Source of the DNA: Floccularia luteovirens | Lineage: Eukaryota > Basidiomycota > Agaricomycetes > Agaricales > Squamanitaceae | Length of the DNA stretch: 64,000 nt | Assembly: GCA_009739215.1 (NCBI GenBank) | Contig: VSJF01000004.1 | Span: 2,418,001-2,482,000 of the forward strand | Direction of reading: 5' to 3' | Shown here: piece by piece, positions 37,553 to 51,053 of the stretch | Layout of the letters: each line of letters begins with the position of its first letter | Numbering within the stretch: position 1 is the stretch's first letter | Notes under the pieces: generated by a model | The model's input: the letters and a program-made list of their open reading frames with translations, nothing else | What the model was told of the DNA's origin: nothing | The model's database searches: none | Made by a program: the position numbers and the translations under genes

Positions 37553-40500
37553 ATGTCTAGCAACGTCAGAGTACGTCGGCCACCTTCGCCGCCAGCTGGC
37601 ATTCCGCAGACCAAAATGACCTCACAACGATTTCCTCATCCACGAGGGGACCATCTCGACGCGGATGAACGTAGGGCTGCAGCATCTAAAGGATACATAC
37701 ACGGTCGTGTAAAACATTTCCCACCGGGAGGACTCAACATCACGGAAGGAGAGTGGAAGCTATTGTTCTTGGTTGTCGTTGGGGCTTGCATGGTACGGCT
37801 TTACAGGCTATCAAAACCGGATAGTATTGTGTGAGTAATCTTATGCTGGTCTTCTTGTTTCCGTTCTCACAACAGTCTTCTGGGATTTAGATTCGATGAA
37901 GTCCACTTTGGAAAATTTGCGACGAAATACATTAAAACACAATACTTCGTTGACGTGCACCCTCCTCTGGCCAAATTGTTGATCACCTTGGCTGCTTTTG
38001 TATCTGGATATGATGGACAATTCGATTTTAAGGAGATTGGAAAGTGAGTACTTGGTGCTGATATGCTGTGTTGTTGCTGACATTTGTGGTGAAGAATGTA
38101 TGAACATGTACCCTACGTAGCAATGCGCATGGTTCCTGCCGTGCTAGGTGTTGCAACTGTTCCCCTTGCCTATCTCACAGTTCGCGCACTCGACTGCCGC
38201 GCATCCTCTGCCCTCCTCGCATCTCTCTTCGTCACATTTGAAAACGGAATGGTAACCCAGTCAAGGCACATTCTCCTCGACTCACCTCTAATCTTTTTCA
38301 CCGCTCTGACTGTATTCCTATGGTGTGGTTTTTGCAATGAGGATAAACACGAACCATTTACTAAATCATGGTGGACTTGGTTGACACTCTCTGGGCTTTC
38401 TCTTGGTGCTGTAGTCAGCTGTAAATGGGTGGGACTCTTTACGATTGCTACTGTCGGTGTATGCACCATCTACCAGCTTTGGAATCTACTAGGAGACTTG
38501 AAGGTTTCTCCGCAACTTTTCATCCGCCATTTCCTCGCTCGAGCGCTGTGTCTAATCGTGGTCCCAGTACTGTTTTATATGGTCATGTTCCAGATTCATT
38601 TCTTGGTCCTTGAGAATTCTGGTGATGGAGATGGTTTCATGAGCTCGGAGTTCCAGCATACTTTAGGAGGACGTGGAATGGCAGATACTTTCTCAGGTAC
38701 GAGTCATGCAGACATTCAATTATTCGGTTTTTTTCTGAGATGAAGTCCATCTTAGATATCGCAATTGGGTCGCGTGTGACGATCCGGCATGTTAATACTC
38801 AAGGAGGGTATCTCCACTCCCACCCTCACCAGTACCCCGGAGGAAGTACCCGTAAGCTTTTTACGTTGGCAAACATATCTCAACGGCTTACTCACAACTT
38901 ATACAGAACAACAAGTAACCCTCTACCCCCATCGTGATAATAACAACGACTGGCTGATACTCAACACCACACATGAGAACCCTACACAGTATGACTGGGC
39001 AAACCTGCCTCTTGAATATATCAAGCCTAAAATGCGTGTCAAGCTCCAGCATATCAACACAGAAAAACACTTGCACTCGCATGATTTCCGCCCACCAGTC
39101 TCGGACGTCGACTTCCAGAATGAAGTTTCAGCATATGGCATGTCTGGATACGACGGAGATGCAAATGATGATTGGTTTGTTGAAATCGAACATGGTGATA
39201 AACGCGACAAAGATTCTTCCAAGCGTCTCCGCACGCTCAGGACTATATTCAGGCTAAGGCATGCTCTTACCGGCTGCTACCTCTTTTCACACAAGGTCAA
39301 ATTGCCAGAATGGGGATTTGAACAGCAAGAAGTTACGTGTAATAAAAATGCTGTCCGTGCCAATTCGTTGTGGATGATCGAAACTGCCACACACCCCCAA
39401 TGTTCGTGTTATATGGCGATGTAAATTTACCAGTTGCTTATGGTTTTTTTCAGTGCCCCCTGATGCGCCAAAGGTCAATTACAAGTTACCCGGATTCTTG
39501 TCGAAATTCTGGGAGCTGCAACAAGTTATGTGGACAACAAATGCCGGCCTGACTGATCGCCATACATTTGACTCTCGACCTGATGCGTGGCCTCGACTCC
39601 GTCGTGGGATTGTGAGTAACATTCATTCTGTTCTTTGGAGGTTTGGTAACCTGGTATATTAGAATTTTTGGGTAAAAGATCATCGTCAGATTTATCTCAT
39701 TGGGAATCCTATGATCTGGTCAATGAGCACATTTGCCGTTATAGGGTATATCCTTGTGAGAGGTATGCTTATTCTTCGTGAAAAAAGAGGCTACAGGGAT
39801 TTTGATAGCAGTAAGTCTGAATGGTTACGTCCTTTCTCTCCTGTACTCAATTGCGTCTGCATCAACAGCCAAAGTTGTCAAATATGACTCGCTTTGTGGA
39901 TTCTTATGCGTTGGCTGGGGTCTTCATTATCTCCCTTTCTACCTCATGGGCCGCCAGCTCTTCCTTCACCACTACTTCCCGGCACTCTATTTCGCTATCC
40001 TCCTTTCTTGCATTGTTTTTGATCTCGTCACATCGAATCTTCGACCTCGTGTGCGGTTGCAAATTGCTGCGGTTCTCATTATCTGTGCGATATGGAATTT
40101 CCAGCACTTTAGCCCTCTTGTCTATGGAACCCCTTGGACAAAATCACAATGTGAAAAAGCGAAGTGGTTGAAGCATTGGGATTTCTCTTGGTTAGTGAAC
40201 TCATTAAAAAGTAATTATACAGATATTGATATTTCACTCTTACGATGTAGCGATTCGTTTTACGATGATGTGGGTAATTTTGACACATGTTGGCCCTCGT
40301 AACTGACATACTTGCCTTAGTATTCCCAATATTACCACACAGCTGTGACCACTTCTGAACAGGTCAGCTTGCCTGTTTCTACGATTGGTGGGGAACCTGG
40401 GGGTCGTGGAGCGATTGTTGTGGAGCATGAACCTATCCAGCAAGGAGTTCCAGTTGATGACCAAACTACAGCTATATTAGCAGGGCAGGCAGAACCAGGT

Positions 40501-40881
40501 CGTGATATATTTGCTGGTCAGCCCGTAAAAGAGATCAAGAGCGACGAAGTCCCACCCAAGGCAGAAAAAGACGAAGCTGTGGAAGAGAAACTAATCAGCA
40601 GTGTAAACAATCCTGCACCCAGTGATGCTCCTGCGGTTCTTGTTCCAGACCATGGTGTTAAAGAAAACTCTGCGGAGGGATCAAAGCCGTCACCAACAGA
40701 CTCAACTTCAGACGTACCCACTTCGGATACGTCGGAATCAAAAGAAACGATAGATACTGATGAGAACCAAGGATCCGGAACTACAACCACCGAAGTAATT
40801 GCTACAGAAGGACCATTAAGGGAGGCTGAATTTGAGGCCAAAAAAGTTGCTCAGGAGTTGTATCCTGCAGATGTGGACTAG
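37553..40881 (+). CDS. PMT1: Dolichyl-phosphate-mannose protein O-mannosyltransferase, PMT1-type
   Basis: ER-membrane enzyme that moves mannose from dolichol phosphate onto Ser/Thr of secretory proteins; PMT1 members usually pair with PMT2. The start MSSNVRVRRPPSPPAG is at 37553. The first luminal loop carries the catalytic DE motif in SIVFDEVHFGKFATKYI. Glycosyltransferase helices follow (YVAMRMVPAVLGVATVPLAY, SRHILLDSPLIFFTALTVFL, SCKWVGLFTIATVGVCTIYQ). The MIR region includes GGYLHSHPHQYPGGS, VTLYPHRDNNNDWLI, LHSHDFRPPVSDVDFQNEVS and GYDGDANDDWFVEI, then RLRHALTGCYLFSHKVKLPE. The C-terminal membrane part has FYLMGRQLFLHHYFPALYFA and VYGTPWTKSQCEKAKWLK. These last motifs favour PMT1 over PMT2 or PMT4. 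Two late introns (about 40191-40249 and 40271-40320) link this to an acidic, disordered tail of about 180 residues ending at 40881. No frame break seen. Confidence 0.9.
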
Positions 40882-43615
40882 CCCTTGATAATCTCTGTAT
40901 TTATTACATGCAAATTACATAATTGAGACAAGTCCGATTGAATATATTTGCAACTGTGTACGCGTTATTTGGTCTTCACTCAGAAAAAGCGCGTCTCGCA
41001 ATATCTAACATTCCTTTGTTACAATCCACTACCACCGGTCTGCATGTACTCTTCTTACTTTTTTCGTCCTTCCTCACCCTCATTACTCCGGGGCTCTGGT
41101 TGCCATGTATTTGCTAGTTCCTCCCAGCCTATCATTTCCTCCAGCCAGAATGATTCACTCCCTGAGTGTCATCTAACCTAAGTATTTCTGGGTCGCTGTA
41201 TATCCGCTTTCAGCTTGGGGAGGGTTTCTGTAGCACACCAGTGGACTTGGGGTGGCAACTGGGAAGACGCCTAGTTATTGACAGCTGAATCTTATGCGAC
41301 GAGAGTCGTGCTATACCCGCATCTTCCGAAAACATTCGCTCGCAATGATTGCTTTGCCATTCCACTACAACTCCTTTTGAATGTGATACAACCCGATACA
41401 CTTTCGACTCTTGTCTGTGCCACGTACAGAACCTCGTATGTGTCAACTCGGGACCCCGATCTTTTACAAGTGGGAGTACCTATGTATCCCGTACAGATGG
41501 CTGTTGTTGTACTTGTCTTTTGCGTCCCCGTCAGGCGTCTAAGCACCAGCAGCATGCCATCCCTACAAGGACCCTATTTGTTTAATGAAAAGGCAGCTGA
41601 TACCGGAAACACGTGGGTTCATCTGGCAGTCTCGAATCGCCTGCGGTTGTACTTCTGGAGGTATCAAATGTGGTGGTTCAATGACGGAGCGAGTAACGCA
41701 CATTCGGAAGCTTAGGTGTACTCGACTTCTCTTTATCCCGGTCACAGACAGATCTTTCTAGATCATATCCACCGATTATGCCACATTCGCATTTGATTCT
41801 TCCGTCTAGTAGTAACACTGGGCGTCTTATTTCGGTGCTACAGAAATGTCCTTCTCAACAAGCTTTCCATATAGGATATCTGTGATTCGAGCCTCCGGGC
41901 TTTTCCTTCTGGGTAGAACGAGTTAGCTTCGTTGCAGATAAGTTCTATCCAAACCCTGGTGATATTTAAGCATGTTTCAATCACCATGAACCACTGTGGA
42001 CGTGTTAGATTCTCGAATGAGAAACCTATCCCTGCAGGAGAGGTTCAGAAGCGTCGGCGAACGCAAAGGAAACGTGTATGGCTACGGAAGTGATCCCGGG
42101 TCTGGAGTCGAGGACAGCAGTGCATGAAGACTATAAAGAGATGGCACAGGAAGGCTTATACTCGAGACTTGTACTACAAGATACGGGCGTGGACTTGTTT
42201 CGGCATCAAAATGGATGTATGTCATTCGGTGGCCTGCATTCTGCTTTTCAACACCTTACGGCGCAATTCAAGTCGATGATCTCTTGCCCCAGACATCACT
42301 TACGCCCCCAATTTCTATCCTTCTATTACAAGAAGGTGGACCACAAATACGCGCCATGAGTTAGTAAGTCAACTCCTATCAAGTTCTGTCTTCTCATTTG
42401 TTTGGTTTGGTTGGATATCTGGTGCCGACCGAATCACTGTCTCTGGCCTGCTCCCGTTTCTTTCTTGCAGGGATCCTGCAAAGACCCAACCTCTCTCGAG
42501 CATTTCATTTGTGAAGCTTGCTTTCTCCATCCAAGTCTGTGTATAAGCCACCTTCGGCCTACTTCTGTGACTCGTCACGTTTCCGGTCGTTCCAGATATT
42601 ACTCTGAAGTTGGAACCGTTGGGTCTGTTCTGTATGTTTGTACTTCTGCTCACCACCAAAGTTACGACTCCTACGGGAAAAGGGCATCTTTAAATGTCTG
42701 TTGTAACAGAGATTTGTTCTCGAGGTTGAGGGTGACTGCAGCTCGGGTACTTGACTATGGGATGTCTCATTGTTTCTGCATGTCAAGTAGTACTCTCGTG
42801 TTTGACACGGAACGTGGCGACGAGGGCGTAGAGCTGCTGGATGGTCGCGGCTTGCGATACGAACAAGAAAGGAATTAACTCTTGACTGTTCTGGATACTA
42901 GGCGAGCAGACTGCATAATGGATTCTGAGTTGTCATTCTGTTCAGAGACAAGTTCGGATGATATATCAGCCTCCATTCATTTGCTGTTGGACTGCTACTT
43001 GATGGAGCGGAAATCCTTTGTTGTAATGACTGAGGAGAGTACAAAGGAGTAGGGTTGACCGAGCACATGTGGTGTTATCAAGTCATTTTGACTTGTGTAT
43101 TGTGGCGGGGGTAGCCTTCTTCGGGCTTCGAGAGTGTGAGTTGGTGTGTTGGGGATTACCCTGGAGATTTATCTTTCGTGTGTTACGCTGTTTCGTGTGC
43201 AGTTGTTCGTTCCCTTGTGGCATTGATGAGGACTATCGTCTGATGAGTCAATATCCATACAAAATTTTTTGATTACCCTACCTTCGTGGTAGATTTGCCT
43301 AAATGATCCATGCTTAGGGAACAATGGTAAGCCTTATCGTCTTCGCTGAATTGTGTAATCGCTGACTCTCAGTTTTGTAGGATATAATATCGGTATGTCG
43401 GACTCAACTATCTTGATAAAATTATGCATTGCAGTATCACTCTGTATATAACGTATAGAGAGCAAATGATTTCTGGCTTGGTTAGACTTAAGATTCATTC
43501 CAGAACAGTGCAATGCTTTGATTTATGATAATGTAGAGATGTGGTCTTCAGACCTGATATGAAAGTGACAGTCCTATATAACCCTTTGCTTGTTCTAGTC
43601 CCTCGAAGAATAGAA
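40882..43615. other. Gene-poor interval, content unclear
   Basis: About 2.7 kb with several overlapping open frames on both strands (for example 41278-41715 and 42402-42878 plus, 42369-42659 minus). None has recognisable motifs, and I could not splice them into a coherent protein. Base composition is somewhat less AT-rich than in the other gaps. It could be a decayed element, an unrecognised gene or noncoding transcript territory. No terminal repeats were spotted by eye. Confidence 0.35.
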
Positions 43616-46084
<2,469 letters not shown>

Positions 46085-47770
46085 ATGACTCTCCCTCTCT
46101 TTGACCTAACCGTCATCATGGCTGGTCTCGGGGGTATTGTAGGTGAGTACACATCCACTTCCAGTATACAGCCAGAACGCTTACGTCTCCTCTTTTTACA
46201 AAGGCCCGCTGATCTTGGGCATCTTTTGTCAGTTCCTGTCCCCTACACGCAAATTCAGCACTCATATACCTTCTAGTGAATTGCTATGCATATGGGTTTG
46301 CTGGGTTACAGTATTTGAAATACTTCTCCTCAGGTAAGCTCAGTAACCAGCTGATCAAGAAAGTCACTGAAAGCATATCCCTATAGACTACAAGGATAGC
46401 CTGTGGCTCAAGTCAGTGGAGAAGCAACACCAAAAAAGCATGCTCTCAAATTTTCATCAGGTTCCCAATCACATTCATGTGTATCGTTGATGTGATACAA
46501 ACCGCATTGTAATGATTTATTAAAGTACTGTGTCAACATACACTAACACTCACGTAACGGAGCAGAGAAATCTACATGGCATGGGTCTTGTGGTAGGGAT
46601 CAACGCATTCATAATATGGGAGAGGCTGACTGGACCATAAGTGTTGAAAATTACCTGAACACGAACATATTCCAAGGTGAGGAACACCATTAGATGCTTA
46701 TCATTGGAGATTGTATATCATTTTTCTGTCGTCAAGCGGCCTTATTGGTTTTTAACATGACGCCCATATTTATCGCATTCTCCGGAATCTTTTCTCGCCT
46801 GATATTAGGATATCGGTGAGCAAGTTATCATCACTCTCCATACAACTCCCTCATCATGCTCACTGCAAGGATATATACCTTTAACCAACACAAACCCATT
46901 CTTGTAATTATTTTAATTTTCAGCTTGTTGACTTTCGGCTTGGCGATGGCAACAGGGATATATGGTGTCAGCCAGCAAGTTACAATTATGAAAATGTACG
47001 TGTTTGCGGATGCTGGACCAGCCCTTGAGGTTGAACTAAAGTGATGAACAGCCTTGATGAGAAAACTATACATCGTCCGGTGTCAATTGCCTGGTTTGTA
47101 CATGAACTAGCTGCCAACCTTTTTATCTCAGGTAACATGATAATGTGACATTCAAACTGAAACGCTAACCTTTGCAATATAGTGATTCTTGTATACAACA
47201 TTACGAGCCCTGATAAACGCTTTGTGACCAAACAATCAAGGTACATCCGCTTTCTGCGGGCGGTACTTCAAACGGGTTCGCTGGGCACGATCTTCTCCTT
47301 TCTCCAACTGGTGACATTTCTGGTCCTTTTCAAAACAAACCTTTACATGGCTTTTGCACTGCCCATTGGACGATTGTACTCAATTGTACGCTTCCAGCCT
47401 CATTGCATCCACAGGAACATTCCGTAATATTAATACCACTCAACAGACTACTTTGGATATACTTGCTTCCCGTAAGCCGACACGAGGCAGGGAAAAGTCG
47501 AAGCAATCCAAAATGGTATGCGCATTGTAAACTCATCAACGATCATCCGGCCTTTAACTTTATATTCAGCAACATTGTAGCACGGACGTTTGGGCACCTG
47601 GTGGAATAGACAATCCTGAACAGCTGAGAAGCGTCAGTATGCAAATAGTTCAGATTCAAACTGACCTCAGAGCCGAAGTCGTATCTGATAAAGAAGGGCT
47701 GTCGCGAAGAGGTTCACAAATGGACAAGCGAAGTCCAAAAAGTGGAAATTCTAATGAGACAGCTGTATAA
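46085..47770 (+). CDS. DUF6534 membrane protein, copy C (divergent)
   Basis: The start MTLPLFDLTVIMAGLGGIVG at 46085 leads after an intron into GPLILGIFCQFLSPTRK and a membrane segment LLCIWVCWVTVFEILLLRLQ. Later pieces are WTISVENYLNTNIFQ, IFIAFSGIFSRLILGYR, RIYTFNQHKPILVIILIFSL and LTFGLAMATGIYGVSQQVTI. Then come IAWFVHELAANLFISVILVY, RAVLQTGSLGTIFSFLQLVT and the FALPIGRLYS-x-TLL motif, equivalent to the family's FPxxKLYxNSLL, with a polar tail ending GNSNETAV at 47770. This is the DUF6534 plan of about seven helices, but it is clearly more distant from copies A and B than they are from each other. Around eight introns. Function unknown. Confidence 0.75.
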
Positions 47771-48448
47771 TAATTAGGTTCGGGAATACCACCTGTTTAA
47801 AAAACACTAGTGCGTTGCATGAGTAAATTGGGATATGATAGTTTGTGAATGACATCTATAAGGTTTTATCTTTGTTCCAGATTTCTTACAACGTGTTACA
47901 TCGTGGTTAACAATCGCTTATGTAAGTAAGTAAGGGTGGAGGCACATTGCCTCGAGGCCACCCCTTATCCACGGGATCCTACGCATCAACATCCTCGTGG
48001 GGTTTAACGCCTTCTGGTCAATGTTCCTGCTGTTAATATCAACCCGAATGGTTTAGAGAAAGAATACACAGCTGGAAACGTTAGATTGTTCGAGAAGAAC
48101 AAGATGATCAGTTCCTAAAATATTATACCGTTTGTGTCCGCGCACTTAAGATGTTCTCCCGGTATACTTAGTGTCATCATTTACAGCATACGGGTCTTGA
48201 GGCGTTCTGACCTTTACCGTCCCATCACTTACAATGTGTCCGGACCCTTAGACTTCCCGACATCCCATCTAGAACGAGGGCAATGTTCTCTCTTTTCGAA
48301 TATTTTGAATAAGGGGAAAGCATGCTTTTGGCAGATTTGCCAATGCGGAGCTATTCTATATGTATAAAAAATTACGGTATTATGCAGTTGTGAGACTTTA
48401 TAAGCCGTGGTATAAAAAAAACAAAATATTGTGCCCCTACCTGCCAGC
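47771..48448. other. Intergenic region upstream of a P450
   Basis: About 0.68 kb. It contains a near-palindromic GGGTGGAGGCACATTGCC stretch near 47935-47970 whose partner CTCGAGGCCACCCC could form a small hairpin. Otherwise it is AT-rich promoter-like sequence. Confidence 0.4.
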
Positions 48449-50669
48449 ATGGCAGTCTCTGGACCTACTTTTCCGGTGCTCTTTCTACTGGTTTTCCTAG
48501 TCCTCAGACTGTTTGTCAGATCACGGACTCGAGGTCGCTGTCCCCTTCCTCCCGGTCCTCCCAAAGATCCACTCATTGGCCATCTTCGCATCATTCCTCA
48601 GAGTGGTCAAGAAACAGCCTTCTATGAGTGGTCTAAAATCTATGGTAGGCTTTATGCGGTACTTTTAAATGGTAAAATGTTGCTAAAAGTTGTGCTCAGG
48701 TAGTGTTATGCATCTCCAGGTTCCTGGACGATCCATTGTGGTCCTCAATAGTATTAAAGCTGCTACAGACCTATTAGACAAGAAAGGACAAAAGTACAGC
48801 GACAGACCTAAGTTTGTGGTTTACGACCTGTAAAGTTTAAAACCATTCGGGGGATGTATCGGTTGACTTAACCCATATTTTAACCTTTCCCAGATTAGAT
48901 TGGTCGAAATATACTGCCACAGTATTTCAATACGGCAAAAGATTACAACTGCATCGAAGAATGCTCCAACAATTCCTTTCCAAGTCCGAATGTGTAAAAC
49001 ACCAACATATAATGACCCGAGAAGCACAACTATTGCTCAAGAACCTTTCAAGAACTCCACTTGACTTTGACGAACATCTCAAACGGTACGTTCTGAGGTA
49101 CGGCGGGTGTCGGATGGCAGGGCTGACTATGTTTGTCTTGAGTTATGCGACAGGCATAATTATTGACATCGCCTATGGACATACTATTGAATCGGGTGAC
49201 GACCCCTACATGAGATTAGCTCATGACATTGGGGACGTTCTTAACACGTCAGGACCACCAGGCAACACCCCGATTGACTTTTTACCCTTGTGTAAGTGTT
49301 CTTGATTGGGTGGTTCTCCTTGTTCTAACGGGAAAGATAGTACGATACTTCCCATCTTGGTTCCCTGGAACATATTATGCAAATGTGGCAAAGAAACTTA
49401 GGCCGATTGGCAGCCGTGCCCGCGAGTACCCTTACAGTGACGTCAAACATCAGATGGTAAACGAGTCTTTCATAATTGTATATCCTATCTACTGAACCGT
49501 TCCGTGTTTTAGGAAACAGGAACTGCGAAATACTCCTACCTCGCACATTATCTCGAAGAGTTTGAGAAATGTGCACAGGAAAATAAGAAAAGTGAGGCTA
49601 GTCTTGGTGACATCAAAGGATCGGCTGCTGTTATCTATGCTGGTGGTGCTGATACCGTAAGTTTCCTTCGACCATTGAGTCTCATTTTTATCTGAATCCA
49701 AGTTCCAGTCATCTGCAACACTGTCAATCTTCTTGTTGGCCATGGTTCTCCATCCAGAATGCCAAATCAAAGCCCAACAGGAGTTAGATGCCGTACTAGG
49801 CCCGGGACGTTTGCCCAGATTCGAGGATAGACCTCATTTGCCATATATCAATCGTCTCATCCAGGAGAATTACAGGTATAGATGTTCCCGACTAGCTCAC
49901 AATTATGTATCATTCTGATATGTGTCTTCAAGGTGGAATACCGCTGCACCATTAGGTTCGATTTTTATTAATCATCGGGCTTTACACCTTTTAAATGATG
50001 TTTTATTTTTAACAAGGTGTACCACATGCTTGCACGGAAGATGACATTTATAATGGGATGTTCATACCTAAAGGGACTATAGTGATCGCCAATACAAAGT
50101 TAGTCATGCCGTTTCTCCCTCTTGCATCAACTCTTGTTGAGTAAAAACAACCACTTATGTATACTCCGCGTGTTATTCTAGGGGTATACACCTGGATGAA
50201 AGTGTATATTACCAACCTCAGAAATTCAATCCGGATAGGTATCTACCGAAACCCGATGGCAACGATGAACCTTATCCCACCGCGCAGTTTGGCTTTGGAC
50301 GGAGGTCAGTACTTTCAGATACTTCGCCTCTTGCAAAATCATCAGCTCCATCCTGACACTCATTCCTTATTCTCTCTTACTACTTAGGATTTGTCCTGGT
50401 AGATTTTTCGCAGACCCCACCATTTTCATGGCCGTTGCTTCAATTTTATCAGTCTTTACTATTACAAAGGCATTAGACGAGTATGGGATGGAGATAACAC
50501 CCGAAGTTGCTTTTCTTTCAGGAATATCATGGTACTTATAATTCTTTAGACTCGTCCGATCTTAAAAAACTGAACTATTGTCTGATTCAGCCCACCAAAA
50601 CCCTTCAAATGTCTTATCAAACCCCGAAATGAATACGCGAAGGCTCTTTTAGAAGAGCTGAATGTTTGA
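48449..50669 (+). CDS. Cytochrome P450 monooxygenase
   Basis: Complete membrane-anchored P450 with unknown substrate. It starts MAVSGPTFPVLFLLVFLVLR (anchor), then the hinge CPLPPGPPKDPLIGHL. Splicing gives DVMHLQVPGRSIVVLNSIKA, ATDLLDKKGQKYSDRPKFVV, MLQQFLSKSECVKHQHIMTR and GIIIDIAYGHTIESGDDPYM. The I-helix is VIYAGGADTSSATLSIFLLA and the ExxR motif is in RLIQENYRWNTAAPLGVPHA. It continues DDIYNGMFIPKGTIVIANT, NPDRYLPKPDG and the heme loop FGFGRRICPGRFFADP with the axial cysteine. The C-terminus KALLEELNV is at 50669. About ten introns, no frame break. Motif wording (AGGxDT, FGFGRRxCPG) is close to that of the P450 at 12585, suggesting the same broad clan. Convergent with SEC63, 385 bases apart. 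Confidence 0.9.
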
Positions 50670-51053
50670 AGATGATTATGCGGTTACGAACGGAATGCAA
50701 TGCATTTACGATTTCTAACGAAAAGTTTTTTAACGACGGGCAGATCATTAAAGATCCGAAACTGTCTAAACTAATGAGTGTTGTTGTGATCATCTAATGT
50801 ATTATGTATTTCATACTATGTGCGGAATATATTATTCGAACCGAATATCATGAAATTGGACTTTAGAAAAACTATTGGAGTTTCTGGACTTTGGTGTATT
50901 GTGCCAAAAAGGTTATGTATGAGTTCCACTTGTTAAGATCCTGGAGTCATAGTGGGATTACTAAGTACCTAGGGAAAAAATAAATATCATACACCGAGGC
51001 GATAGAAAGAAGCGAAGAACTTCTTCAACTCCAACACCACAAACGACATAAAT

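Noticed and set aside
38170..38469. Minus-strand frame opposite the PMT1 gene
   Set aside because: It is the shadow of the conserved mannosyltransferase coding frame, with no independent motif.
41278..41715. 145-codon plus-strand frame as a gene
   Set aside because: It begins at a non-ATG codon in the open frame, has no known motif, and equally long frames overlap it on the other strand.
43230..43275. Possible hammerhead ribozyme core (CTGATGAG near 43239)
   Set aside because: No CGAAAC partner or suitable stem II/III pairing follows, so the match is a short chance motif.
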